NCBI GenBank assembly: GCA_963921215.1 | Contig: OY992504.1 | Span: 18,365,036-18,429,035 of the forward strand | DNA length: 64,000 nt | Direction of reading: 5' to 3' | DNA from: Scoparia ambigualis | Taxonomy: Eukaryota > Arthropoda > Insecta > Lepidoptera > Crambidae | Shown: piece after piece, positions 22,467 to 33,183 of the stretch | Numbering within the stretch: the stretch's first letter is position 1 | How the letters are laid out: every line of letters starts with the position of its first letter | Made by a program: the position numbers and the translations under genes | Notes under the pieces: generated by a model | The model's input: the letters and a program-made list of their open reading frames with translations, nothing else | What the model was told of the DNA's origin: nothing | The model's database searches: none

Positions 22467-23005
22467 TTTAGATAGAATCGGCTCCACTAAATACCTCCTT
22501 AATGAATTTGATAGACTGCAAAGGCGAGCGGTAACGCATTATTGGAGATGCTGTGGTTACAACCTCTCTTGAGGATCTCCAGCAGCGTAGAGACATTGCT
22601 TCTCTCAGTATCTTCTACCGAAATTACTACGGAGAATGTACTGAAGAACTTTTTGATCTAATCTCGCCCTCTCCTTTCCTGTCCCGGACTACACTTGCTG
22701 ATCTTACAAACCACCATCATACTGTGCAGACTATCAGCACTCGTACCAAAAAAATTGTCAAGTCGTTACTGTGTAAGACCTTCCGGCTTTGGAATTCTCT
22801 GCCGGCGCATGTGTTTCCCAGTGCCTATAGTCCCGGGTCTTTTAAGCGGGGCGTGAAACGGCATTTATGCAGGCTGTTATGAATGGTTGCGCTTGTTACC
22901 GTGCTTGTTAAACGGTGAGGAGTGCTCTCGTTATTTTGGACTGCATCGGCCGATTACCATACGGCAGGATGTAGTCACTAAGACACGTCACATAAATAAA
23001 AATGT
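22467..23005 (+). pseudogene. LINE-A copy 2: C-terminal fragment of ORF2
   Basis: About 130 codons of the ORF2 C-terminus remain. Pieces are TKYLLNEFDRLQRRAVT and, after a frame change, SLEDLQQRRDIASLSIFYRN, SPSPFLSRTT, WNSLPAHVFPS and FKRGVKRHLC before a TGA or TAA stop. The 3' UTR (TATTTTGGACTGCATCGGCC, CAGGATGTAGTCACTAAG) matches that of LINE-A at 2.7 kb, so the two belong to one family. It is a 5'-truncated dead insertion. Confidence 0.92.
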
Positions 23006-24677
23006 ATTTGCAGCTTTGTATGGACCAACTGATTTTATTTCGCACTTTCAGTGTTGCTCCCATACAAATAATTGTACTTTCCACTTAATATGATAGCCCA
23101 GTTCGGGATTACTATACTTATTTTATAAACTCCATTCAGTGGAACGACTATAATCTGAAGAAAAGCTTTAATATTATTATATTCTAATTTCCCTAGACTG
23201 CACCAAACCTATTTAAATTAAGTACATCCAGCAGCACTGATGCAAATTTGGTAGCGAAGCTCCATACAGGCACTACCTACTACCTGAATACTACACCGAA
23301 TGAAATATCACTGACATTCGGATTTCACTGACTGAAATAACAAAGCTTTAATAGCTTATACCCGGTATATTACTATTAAAATTAGAACCTTAATAACCTG
23401 CAGTAACATTTACATCAGCTGAACTACCTACCTAGTCTGCGTTTAGGAAATAATAATAACTCTGTGACAAAATGTAATAATTTTTAATAATCAGAACTTT
23501 TATCAACAGGAAAGTCTTTGGCTGAAGTGATAGAAAGATAATACTCGTATGTAATGAGCGAAGATATGATATATGTTAAGATATGTAAGATAAGATATGA
23601 TATGTCCGCGACCAAGGACGTAATAAGCGTTCGTTTTTAAATTACTTAAATAAATTAATTACAAATGTCATAATAAATTATCATTTCATTTCTGAATTAA
23701 TTAAAAATTATGATGCGAAATGTTTTAAAATCAAAATAGTAGTAGGAAGGTATAACATTTAAATAATTAAAGCGAATCATATAGGATGTTTTAGTTTATT
23801 TAATTTTTATTGTAGAAAAGCTTTTCGCATTTCTGTTTCACCTAGCGAATGCGCCGCACGCGCGCTGCTCGTGAGCTTTTCGCCTACGGCACGGCTCGGC
23901 GGCGCAGCAGAGATCTAACCTCATTTTTTATTTTTGCAAAATATACGTCAGTTTGCTTCGATCAACAATACAACTAGATGTCAGGTCGGTGCTAAAAATG
24001 TGTCTCGGTAAATAAGAGCGCACTTGAAAAGTGAGCTCTTATTTTCTCGCAAGGCAATAACAGGAAAAGTACTTTATTTGTTGCCTCCTAAGGTTGGTTT
24101 CACCACTAAATGTTATTGACGTCTTTTTATTTTTAAGTGACAGGAGTAATTTATTGCTTTGAAAAAGTATTTATTCACGTGAACGGAATTTAGCTTTGAT
24201 TTTGTACGTATCTAGTTGGTATTATTGATCGAAGTCAGTTTGACATAAATTACGTTATCCGAAAGCTAACATTCAAAACAGCTAATTACTGATTAACATA
24301 ACGTTAAGTAGTTACAACCTTCTGTACTAACATACCGACTGTCTTGAAGTAAAAGGGAAAGGGATTTTTGAGATTTTCTCCAATTGGGTCACGGATAAGA
24401 CCTACACAGTGGCTATCTCCAAAAGTTGGAGGGAACTCAATAAATTATTCGCTCCGTCAGTTTGTGTGGGAAGAGCAGTAGTTTTGTAGCAGGAAGCTAG
24501 TCTGATTGGCCAAGTTGAGTAATAAGGAATACGCGATATAAACTGAATACGGCATGTACATTGGATACGTCAAAATACAAGCCAAATACAAACGAAAACG
24601 CTTATGAAAGTTTATTTTTACCTATAAAGTCATCACTCAAGGAATGAAGTATCTAACAATATCATAAGTTTTTTTCA
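23006..24677. other. No gene recognised; GC-rich spot near 23.85 kb
   Basis: Mostly AT-rich. Positions 23845-23915 are CG-rich (GCGCCGCACGCGCGCTGC, GGCACGGCTCGGCGGCGCAG) and could be a transposon end or a promoter remnant. No frame supports a gene. Confidence 0.35.
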
Positions 24678-24685
24678 TACATAAC

Positions 24686-25090
24686 CTTAGATTAAAACAA
24701 AAAGGGAAGATACGGCATGGCGTCTCGTAAGTGAGCCGCCAAAATTAGGCCTAAAGGCACAATTTTACTTCAGTCACAATTTGCCGAGCGAACAGGCTAC
24801 ATCGCACTATTGCGGATATTCTACTGTGTGAAAAAGAGAAAGACGTTACTCCGCAGTGGCGTCGGAATCGGTCGTACGTACTCGTCTGTTGCGAAGCGAC
24901 CGAGACGTCAACGCGCTACTCGCTGACTCCCTCGCGCTGACGTTGAAACTTAGCGCTTTGTCTCGCTTGCTCGATTTACACTTTATAGGTGTGCGTGTGT
25001 GAGTGTTTGCTTAAGTAGTTGAGTAGGACTATATTTTGAATGACTACAAGTAGGAGCATGCCGTATCTTCCCTTTTTGTTTTAATCTAAG
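24686..25090. mobile_element. MITE with 34-bp perfect TIRs and 8-bp TSD
   Basis: Positions 24686-24719 are the exact reverse complement of 25057-25090; the outermost bases are CTTAGATTAAAACAAAAAGG. TACATAAC is duplicated at 24678-24685 and 25091-25098. The interior is richer in GC than its surroundings and has no open frame. An 8-bp TSD suggests hAT or P-type transposase, but the CTTAG end is not typical of either. Confidence 0.93.
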
Positions 25091-25098
25091 TACATAAC

Positions 25099-25620
25099 CC
25101 CATGGGATAACACTCGTGAATCTATTCACGAACGTTATCCCCAAGGGTTAGCCAGAGACTAGGCAATTGGCTATTTGATAGTTGTAACAATAAATTATGA
25201 AATATGTCTGAAATTGTAGTTTATGACTTAACGATAACTATCCAATAGTTTTTTTTAACTAAGATAATTTGTAAATATTTTATTTTTACAAAATAAATTT
25301 TCGATTTTTTATCTGTGGATTACAAGACGCGAAACACGGGCGGCCATGATTGAGCTTCATGTGACGTCACTTTTCACACAATTATCGAAAACTATCTGTA
25401 AGGTTTCAAGAAAAAGTTCTATATTTATTGAAATGTGACGTCACACAGCAAGCAAGAGTCACGTGAGCAGCCGTTTTCGCACGAAATTTGAAATTAATAA
25501 AGAAAAATATGTTTATTTCTATTAAATAAAGCTTTTACGAGAAAGAAAGTATTGTACGGGGTATAAAATAAGCGTTTGTAATTTTTTAAATTCTTTTTCG
25601 AAAACTGTCATGTAGCCAAT
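25099..25620 (+). repeat. Dispersed repeat Rpt-C, copy 1
   Basis: From the TTATCCCCAAGGGTTAGCCA junction, through TTGTAACAATAAATTATGAA, ATCTGTGGATTACAAGACGC and GGGCGGCCATGATTGAG, to AAGTATTGTACGGGGTATAA, this matches the reverse complement of 32630-33020. The left end also resembles the Rpt-A end. Confidence 0.85.
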
Positions 25621-25624
25621 TAGG

Positions 25625-25720
25625 ACAATAGAATAGAATACCTTTATTGCTTAAACTGTGTAACAAGTTCTTTAAAAAAAATATATAGTATCAACAGTTT
25701 GCCCACGATCAGGCATGCAA
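25625..25720 (-). repeat. LINE 3' tail fragment (TTCTATTC type)
   Basis: GACAATAGAATAGAATACCT then TTATTGC is the reverse complement of a CAATAAAGGTATTCTATTCT-type LINE tail common in Lepidoptera. Confidence 0.55.
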
Positions 25721-25754
25721 TGTACACAAATCAATAATATTAACATTCACACAT

Positions 25755-25865
25755 ATTTAGACGGGATTTAACGCAAAACTACTTAGTAAAGCACTCTACG
25801 CATACCTTTTATACCCGACGACATTGATATATATATGCCCGACGACGTTTCAAGTTTAAGTTTCG
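25755..25865. repeat. Rpt-D fragment
   Basis: GACGGGATTTAACGCAAAAC, TACGCATACC, TATACCCGACG and GACGTTTCAAG follow the order seen at 7275-7350. One piece (CCCGACGACATTGATATATA, then CCCGACGACG) looks like a small internal duplication. Confidence 0.5.
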
Positions 25866-26026
25866 ACGTTAAAAGTGTATAATATTAACATTAATATTAA
25901 CAAAATTTATCGTGAATTTAACAATTAATTAGTCTTGAAACTAAAGTATTCATTTAGTGTATAGAAAAAAATATTAAATAACCAAGTTTTTTAACTTAAA
26001 TATAAATATAAGAAGCAATTATCTGC

Positions 26027-26215
26027 CATAGTCCACGTTTCACTAAATTACAACTGCGCATGTGCTCATCATGATAGGTGGTGAGCCCATCGCCGCTCTA
26101 TGCTGTTGGATGTATGTACAGTCTTCAGTCCGCTAGTCACTTTTTACGACACCCGACCACGACGACAAGGGAAGAGATGGGTTGGTAGTATTCTTCTTAT
26201 GAGCCGCTATGCCAC
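26027..26215 (-). repeat. Rpt-A copy
   Basis: This carries AGGTGGTGAGCCCATCGCCG, CTCTATGCTGTTGGATGTA and a TTTTACGACACCC block. A 12-base insertion (GACCACGACGAC) lies between GACACCC and AAGGGAAGAG compared with the other copies. Confidence 0.8.
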
Positions 26216-26449
26216 CAGCTACTCTCACACGTACAGCACAGCTACTCCAAAGCAAAAAAAAACCAAATGGTCACCCATTTGGTTAAAAACCTCACGGTTT
26301 CGTGTAGTCACCGCCCGGTTGTATGAAGCAGCGGCAGTGGTGCTGTTTGCCTGAGGCCAGAGGCACAGTATAAATCAGGCACGGTTGACCCGTTTCATTT
26401 GGCCGTATATGCTGCGTATGTCGCGATCAACGTCGATTTCCTGTTACCA

Positions 26450-26829
26450 GAGGGTTAACGCATTTCGGTTTCCCATACAAATTTCCAAGTTGAAATTTTT
26501 AAAAACCAGTAAGCCAATTTTGATGAAACTCGGCATGCTGAAGTAAAATATAGATATCTAAATAGTTTGTTGAAAACATTTCTAAAAAACATTACATACA
26601 TTACTACTACTACATTTGTATAATAAGTTATTTCGATTTGAAACTTTCTATAGTGGACTTTAAATCGCAATAACTCAGCCAAATAAACCTTTTTTTAAAA
26701 TGTTTTCAACAAACTATTTACATCCCTGTATTTAACTTTAGCATGCAAAGTTTCATTGATATTGGCTTATTGGTCTTTGAAAATTTTGACTTGGAAAATT
26801 GTATGGGAAACCGAAATGCGTACACCCTC
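26450..26829. mobile_element. MITE-P copy 1, palindromic
   Basis: It starts GAGGGTTAACGCATTTCGGT and ends ACCGAAATGCGTACACCCTC. About 165 bases of each arm are reverse complements with scattered mismatches, so the whole element can fold into one long hairpin. It has no coding capacity. Related copies are at 42245 and 48904. No TSD is evident for this copy. Confidence 0.85.
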
Positions 26830-26933
26830 TTAAGCGGTAGTCCTTTGAACTGCATTATTGGGGTTGCTTGATTGTGGTTGGTGTCTAACGAATCGTGAGT
26901 AAGCGTAGCAACTGCTTTAGTTATTGTTCTGAG

Positions 26934-27481
26934 GTAGCAACAATCATTTTGATGTGAGCCGCCATTATGATGTCAGGTTGGCGGGTGAATTCTTTTTCAA
27001 ATAACTTTTTTCAAATTTGACTTTAGGAAAAAAATGTACTTCAAATTGTATTTAAAAACAATTTAAAAACAAACAAATCAAACAAATATACTTATTATGT
27101 TCTTGACAGAAAATTCGATGATAAATTCATAGCATGATTTAACCAATTTTATAACATTTGACCGTACGGGCGGAAAGATCGAATGCCACATGGATGGCAA
27201 CTACCTTAAATATTGGAAATAGCACATTCTGTGTAAAGCAGACTTTCCTTTATTTATAAAAAACAATTAAGTAATTCTGCATTTATGAATTTTTGTAAAA
27301 TCGCTTGTCTTAGGCGGGGGACTCGAACTAATCAAATACGACAAAAAATAACATGCCGTATTTTATGTACAATTGGAGTACATTTTTTTTAAAGTCAAAT
27401 TTGAAAAAAGTTATTTGAAAAATAATTTACCTGCCAACCTGACATCATAATGGCGGCTCACATTAAAATGATTGTTGCTAC
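26934..27481. mobile_element. MITE with about 110-bp inverted ends
   Basis: The left end GTAGCAACAATCATTTTGAT, GAGCCGCCATTATGATGTCA, and CAAATAACTTTTTTCAAATT reappears inverted at the right (up to GATTGTTGCTAC at 27481) with few changes. The interior contains a tRNA-like GGGGGACTCGAAC stretch at 27316. No TSD was certain. Confidence 0.8.
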
Positions 27482-27572
27482 GCTTACAAAAAAGTACATT
27501 ATTACTTATTTCAGTACAAACACGTACATTTTTCGTACATTTACATAGTTTATTTTTGATCTATTTGGAAGT

Positions 27573-27650
27573 CACACACCCGCCATTCTAAAGGATACGG
27601 TTCGATTCCCACCTAAAGTAGTATATTTTATAACGTTTTGTTATTTAGAA
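27573..27650 (+). repeat. tRNA-like B-box fragment (SINE relic)
   Basis: CGGTTCGATTCCCACCTAAA matches an RNA polymerase III B box and its 3' context. It resembles 31551-31635 over about 70 bp. No full tRNA cloverleaf can be formed. Confidence 0.5.
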
Positions 27651-28127
27651 GACCTAAATTGACAATCTCTATAGTATTGTACCAAACAGCAATACATATT
27701 TTAGATGTTCATAAGAATAGGCACAACTAACAGAACCAAACTGCAGCGATATATTAGAAGTAGCGACATTAAAAATAAAAATTAAAAAATTAGGCACTTT
27801 CAGAATCATAATTCTGTTTTCGTAATCTTTAGCACTTTGATTCACTTCCCTCGCATAACACGAGACGTCATACGAGATACAAGTAACGAAATGTACATGT
27901 ATTTCGTATTAGTTCTTAGCGCTCTCAGCTTGTTAAGAGTTTGCATATGTTTATCTATTTGGTTTTATTGTGCAAGTATAGCAGTGCATTTGTTATTTCA
28001 TTGTTAAATGACTCATTTGTGATTTTAACTTATAATAATTTCCTAAATTGTCAATTGTCTCTAAAACAGTAAAAACCTGAAAAAAAACACAGTGAATCTA
28101 TAAATTTTCACAACAAATAGTAAATAA

Positions 28128-28385
28128 CCGTGTCGCGTATCGGTGAAAGAAAAGGTACTATTAACCCTCTCTTCCCTTGAGTGTCATAAAAGGCGACTAA
28201 GGGACTAAAGACTGTACATACATCGAACAGCATAGAGCGGCGATGGGCTCACCACCTGTCACGCTGAGCACATATGCAGTCGCTGTTTGGTGAAAAGTGG
28301 ACTATGGCAGAGGACTGCTTTTGCTGTCCTCATTGCCTAGTCTCTGTCTAACCCTTCGGGGATAATAGTCGTGATTAATGTGTGT
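28128..28385 (+). repeat. Rpt-A copy, near full length
   Basis: This is one of the most complete copies: ACCGTGTCGCGTATCGGTGA, CCCTCTCTTCCCTTGAGTGT, AGGCGACTAAGGGACTAAAG, GAGCGGCGATGGGCTCACCA, and at the end ACCCTTCGGGGATAATAGTC. No TSD or coding frame was seen, and its class is not clear. Confidence 0.85.
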
Positions 28386-29044
28386 ATGAATTATTGTAAA
28401 TAATTTGTTTACAAACATTCTTCATCGAATTTGGCTGAAGTATAGTTGAATAGGGGATGAGTCAAATTTTCGTATTAGTACCACAAACCACTTTTTTAAG
28501 CTCATGTTTCAGTAGAAAGCTGCTTATGGCTAGGATTCCCGAGCGCAGAAACTAGCAGGGGACTGATTGACTGCACATCGCGATTCGCGACTACAAAATA
28601 GGTAGGTAATTTTGAAAATCAAGAATTCTTTTTTAAATTTTTAAATTATATTGGCCGGAATGTCCTCACCTATTCAAAGACAATTATTTTCAAATATTTT
28701 TCATTAACAAAAATCAAGTATAATGCAAGTAATACGATATTTGAATTACGATTAGACGGATGTTTGAAATTTTATTTGATGCAGTAAAGTATCACTAACA
28801 GAGTATTTAATGGCCGGAATGACTGGATAAAAGACTGTGGTTTGCGAGTAATCCATAATTTGAAATACTCTATTTTCGGGAATTTCGAGAATCCCAGCCT
28901 TAAACCATTGAAAAATACACACATCAAAGTGTCTAGGGGTCAAGTACATTATCAAATGTTTAAAAAAAATCTTGTAATATCGATCTAATCTGGTTTTCTA
29001 GACTAGCTTATTGCTATTGATAAATGATTTGAAGCAAGTCTATG
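28386..29044. other. No feature seen
   Basis: AT-rich, with no recognisable motif. A 67-codon minus-strand frame at 28752-28955 has no known domain. Confidence 0.35.
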
Positions 29045-29215
29045 TATGTGGGTTGAAGGGTTCTATTTGTTGTCGGCGAAGAGCGTCAAAAATAGCGCCA
29101 TGTGTCAGACTGTCAAATGCTTTTGAGTAGTCGACGAACGCTAGATAAAGAGGCCTGTTGGAGTTTCTCCCGTGTTCTTTTAGCAACAACACGTGTTGTG
29201 AGACTCCATTTTATT
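29045..29215 (-). pseudogene. LINE-D reverse transcriptase fragment
   Basis: On the minus strand one open frame of about 55 codons reads HGRNSNRPLYLAFVDYSKAF and then DSLTHGAIFDALRRQ. The FVDYSKAFD motif holds the first catalytic aspartate of LINE reverse transcriptases and is of the RTE/CR1 type. Nothing of the YADD region remains. It is a short internal relic. Confidence 0.8.
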
Positions 29216-29384
29216 TCTTTCTACCGTACAATAGTAAATAAATATAAAAAAATAAAAACACTTGAAATTGACTAATAAATAGTTTTTTTTTCCAGAATTT
29301 AAACCATTATTTTCTATGTCTCAGATGGTTTGAAAAAACTTAAAGCGCGATCTATCTAGCCTTGAGAGGAAACACTGCGTCGGC

Positions 29385-29960
29385 GTGGCGTTCGGGATTC
29401 TCATGCGGGGCGCGGGGGAGCGGCGTTTCGTGGTCCCCTGTTTCCTTCTTCAGAGGTGGACCAATTTTTATTTAAGCGTCGGTTGGGGGAGGAGGTTTTC
29501 TGTGTCTGTATGTTTGATTTTTTTTTTAAACGAGTTACTTAATGTTTCTGAAGACGCCTTAAAACGAAGTGATTTCGCTTAATTTTGAAGGCTCCTGGTT
29601 ATTAAATAAATGACTTAATGCAAAGGAATCAAGCATACGGACGTGAAGGGTCTCTTTCTTTAACCGTTGCTGAAGGGGTGGTGGGGTTGGTCCGGTTTTT
29701 GAAGGGGGCTGCGGGGCTTCGTTTTTCTGTGTTTTGTGTGGGAGTTTTGGGTGCCGCGTTGGCGTGGTGTTTCCTCTTAACTCGTAATCCCTACGCGCGC
29801 GTGTAAACCCTGCGCTCCTGACGGACGTCAAATCGATATCGAGTCAGCTGTGCATATCGGAATATGAACGCTCGGGTCACAAGATAGGTTTCAGTTTCGC
29901 GTGGGGGTCGTTGGAGGGTGAACCGTCTGTACGGTAGTAGTATTAGTTATTCTGTGCTTG
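29385..29960. other. GC-rich, strand-asymmetric block with no identified gene
   Basis: Two G/T-rich, C-poor patches (about 29395-29510 and 29680-29815) give open frames on both strands that look like composition artefacts. It could be a 5' UTR or promoter of an unseen gene. Nothing further supports this. Confidence 0.3.
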
Positions 29961-30234
29961 TACCAAGACGAAAAACGAAACAATTTTAAAACCCACAAGT
30001 TTATGCTTATTAATTTTTGTCGTTTTTTTATGCTTAAGTTTTTATAAAAAAAGATATTTGAATGATTAAAAATGTCAACCTTATTGGTTAGGTACTAATG
30101 TTTTCCAAAACTCATTTCAGCCGCTACTTTATTTTACTTCAAAAACTCTCCAATTTATATTACTTACCACAGTATCAATACGATAATTGGAAATCACATT
30201 ACACAATTCTATGACCACGGCTTATATTTCGGTT

Positions 30235-30443
30235 CGACGCGATTCTGTTTCGGCGTGCAGTGGTACTGGGGGTAGCAATGCGCATTTGTCTGGCACAGAC
30301 TATAATAGCTCGTTAGATTAGTTATTAAGTCTTAACTATAAGTTAGTTAACTGTTTTTTTATTATTATTAGTATTGACGTCAATAAGTGCCTGTAAAGGT
30401 TAACATTGAATAAATAATTTGACTTTGACTTTGACTTTGACTT
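30235..30443 (+). repeat. LINE 3' end with (TTTGAC)n tail
   Basis: The sequence passes GTCTGGCACAGACTATAATA and CATTGAATAAATAATTTGAC and ends in four TTTGAC units at 30418-30443. Such hexamer tails are the 3' ends of several Lepidopteran LINEs. Confidence 0.55.
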
Positions 30444-30589
30444 AATGCTACACGCGATAGCCATTAAATAAGATATAAAAAAGAGGCCTGTTGAACTCAT
30501 TAAACTTTTCTATCAACTGATTATCGGCATGCAAGTAGTCTGTGGTTGAAAAGAGAAGACGAAGTAAATGGTTGAAACTAATAATTCGT

Positions 30590-31275
30590 TTAGTTTTTTT
30601 GTCTATAGATTTGTTTCCGTTGAACAAATAAAATTGTATTGTAAAAATAAAAACATATTATATCTGTATGTTCACCATTCATACGAATCACACAAGCACA
30701 GTGATTTGGCATGAATAAAATCAGTTCATAAAAATCACTTTGATGAATAGCCGCCCACGTTCTATTTAACAAGTCAAAAAGTTGTTGTGCGGTGCGCACG
30801 GCAGCCATACTTCGCAGAGCTCTTCTTTGGAGCATGTCCCACCCATACTCAATATGGTTTGAGGTCTGTTGATTGTGCAGGCCACGGCAGGACGTTAATA
30901 TGACAATCGGCAAGAGTGCGTGTTACGACTCTAGCCGAGTGTGGAAGTGCATTGTCATGCATTAGTCGAAACGAATCACCCAATCGGCCTCGCAAAGGGA
31001 TGATCACATCTGAAACAATCCTCTCAGCGTAGCTCAGAGCAGTGTTTTGTATGTACCGGTCTTGTCTTCGAGTGGTGATACGAGATCATCCTCCATGTCG
31101 TTTGGCGTATAAGCGTATCCAGAGGCGTCCTAGGACACCTGGAACCAGCTTCCAACATTCCAACGGCTCTCAACATCTCTTCCCTTGTCAAATGACGCCG
31201 TCGCTCCATATCGTTGCAATTTTTTTCACTTCCTGTGCAGAAATTGTACTGCTTTTGTAAAATTGCCATTACGCT
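30590..31275 (-). pseudogene. Tc1-like (Tc1/mariner) transposase relic
   Basis: On the minus strand the relic starts with MERRRHLTREEMLRAVGMLE, the paired-like DNA-binding start of Tc1-group transposases. It then jumps to a segment with RIVSDVIIPLRGRLGDSFRL and MHDNALPHSARVV, where the D of MHDNA is a catalytic position. It ends with DCHINVLPWPAQST, YGWDMLQRR and TWAAIHQSD. The E/D of the usual NPIE block is altered (KPY then a stop). Length is about 60% of a normal 340-residue transposase because of an internal deletion after residue 40, and frames shift at least twice. No terminal inverted repeats were located with confidence. Confidence 0.88.
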
Positions 31276-31550
31276 CTTTTATAGAAATTCAGATTGTCAG
31301 TTGATTTTCCATATACAAACATTGTAAAAAAATCAATAATATCGAGAAATTCACTAAAAAGAATCAATAACGATCCAAAAACTTAAAATATTAATTCTAC
31401 AACGCAACGATACTATTCTACTTGATCCATAGAAATTTTTGATGTGTGTAGCTGTGAAAACTTGATAACTTTTGTTCGGAAATCGAGTTTTATGATAAAT
31501 ACTAATTTCGTAATATTTGATTATTTGCGTTAAAAACGCTTAAATAAACT

Positions 31551-31635
31551 CAACGCAGCCGCCCGGATTGCGGAGGACGCGGGTTCGATTCCCGCCTGAG
31601 GTAGACATATTTTTTTCAACATTTCGTTATCTTTG
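31551..31635 (+). repeat. tRNA-like B-box fragment (SINE relic)
   Basis: GGGTTCGATTCCCGCCTGAG is a perfect B box in a tRNA-like context, preceded by GCAGCCGCCCGGATTGCGGA. The A-box half is absent, so this is not a tRNA gene. A third related scrap lies in reverse orientation at 36775-36805. Confidence 0.55.
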
Positions 31636-31699
31636 AATACTAATTTTGTCAGATGTGACGTACTCGTCACAGTTGACAGTTCTCAAAAAAAACCTAACT

Positions 31700-31775
31700 G
31701 ATGTCACTAAAATAAACATCAACTTATACATAATCTACGCTTCAGGTTATCTATATGTTGATGTTTATTTAGCTT
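31700..31775. repeat. Imperfect hairpin
   Basis: AAATAAACATCAACTTATAC is mirrored by ATATGTTGATGTTTATTTA about 25 bp later. It may be the centre of a small palindromic element. Confidence 0.5.
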
Positions 31776-31856
31776 TTATGATTGGGTTATCAGGACCATT
31801 AATAACGTTACTAATAGCGCATTAATAAAAACGTTTTTCAAACAATATAGAAACAT

Positions 31857-32082
31857 ACCGTGTCGGTTAGCGGTGAAAGAATACTACCATACCCTCTCTT
31901 CCCTTAGGTGTCGTAAAAGGCGACTGACGTACTAAACACTACACATTACATCCAACAGCATAGAGAGGCGATGGGCTCACCATCTGTCACGCTGAGTACA
32001 TGTGCAGTCGCTATTTGGTGAAAAGTGGACTATGGTAGATGACTGCTTTTTGTCTTTTAGACTAACCCTTCGGGGATATTCC
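31857..32082 (+). repeat. Rpt-A copy
   Basis: It runs from ACCGTGTCGGTTAGCGGTGA to ACTAACCCTTCGGGGATATT, in the same order as the 28.1-kb copy. The segment between GACTGCTTT and ACTAACCC is shortened. Confidence 0.85.
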
Positions 32083-32629
32083 ATTTAACGGGCACAGCAT
32101 GTTTAATTTTTTCATTGGTTTTCGACCTTATCTAAATTGTATAAAGTTTAAAATATGGTGGGAATATACATCCCTTTGCCTAATAAAGGGATAACAATAC
32201 GTGTATTAAAACATATACCAATTGTAAATACAAACAAATCACTCAATAAGTAGCAGATAGCAGGGCCCCAACGGGTGAATGATTCGAAAAGTTTTTTACA
32301 AACATATTGAACGGGTCTCATTGGCGTTTGTTCGGAACTCCGTAACGAGTTCGGCGGTTCCTTGATTGATGAATGTGAGACCGTATAACAACAAGTACCG
32401 ATAACACATTAATTTAGGGAATCGTTACAAACTGACATCCATCATTGGCTTTGAGCTTTTGTGATTTTTGTTTGTCCTAGATATCAGTGATGTGGGGTGT
32501 AATTGATACAAATGTTGATGTTCTCAGGTAAAAAAGTAAAGCCTATATCTAGATGTACTGTCCCACTGCTGGGCAAAGAAGTTCATCATTGAAAGCGAGT
32601 CTGCAGTACAATTGGCTACTTGACAGTTT
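32083..32629. other. No gene seen
   Basis: AT-rich DNA with a SINE-gamma tail scrap near 32555 (CTGTCCCACTGCTGGGCAAA). Confidence 0.4.
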
Positions 32630-33020
32630 TGATTTGACAATTTTGTTTTATTTAAAAAAAATTATACCCCGTACAATATTTTCTTTCTCGAAAAAGCTTT
32701 ATTTAACATTATAAAAAAAAAAAATATTGATTTCAAATTTCGTGCGAAAACGGTTGGTCACGTGACATTTTACTCTGTGACGTCACATTTCACAAAATTA
32801 TCAAATACTATAAGACGCTCAATCATGGCCGCCCGTGTTTCGGGTTTTGTAATCCACAGATAAAAAATCGTAAATTTATTTTGTAAAAACAAAATCTTTA
32901 CAAATTATCTTAATTAAAAAAAACTATTGGATAATTATCGTTAAATACTAAATTACCATTTCCGACAAATTTCATATTTTATTGTTACAACTGTCAAATA
33001 GTCAATTAATGGTAATTGGC
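32630..33020 (-). repeat. Dispersed repeat Rpt-C, copy 2 (inverted)
   Basis: TTATACCCCGTACAATATTT, CGTGCGAAAACGG, CAATCATGGCCGCCCGTGTT, ATCCACAGATAAAAAATCG and TATTGTTACAACTGTCAAAT are the reverse complement of 25140-25580. Confidence 0.85.
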
Positions 33021-33183
33021 CTTATCACCAAGTTTGCCAAATAAGGGTTGGTGATACCAACTCCAAGCTATGCATCGAAAAATTCAAAACACGCTTCGCC
33101 TGACCTTAAAATTTAACCCTGGACCTCCGGTTATCAGGTAACATTATATAAAAAGTATAATATGTGTATGTATGTATATAAGA

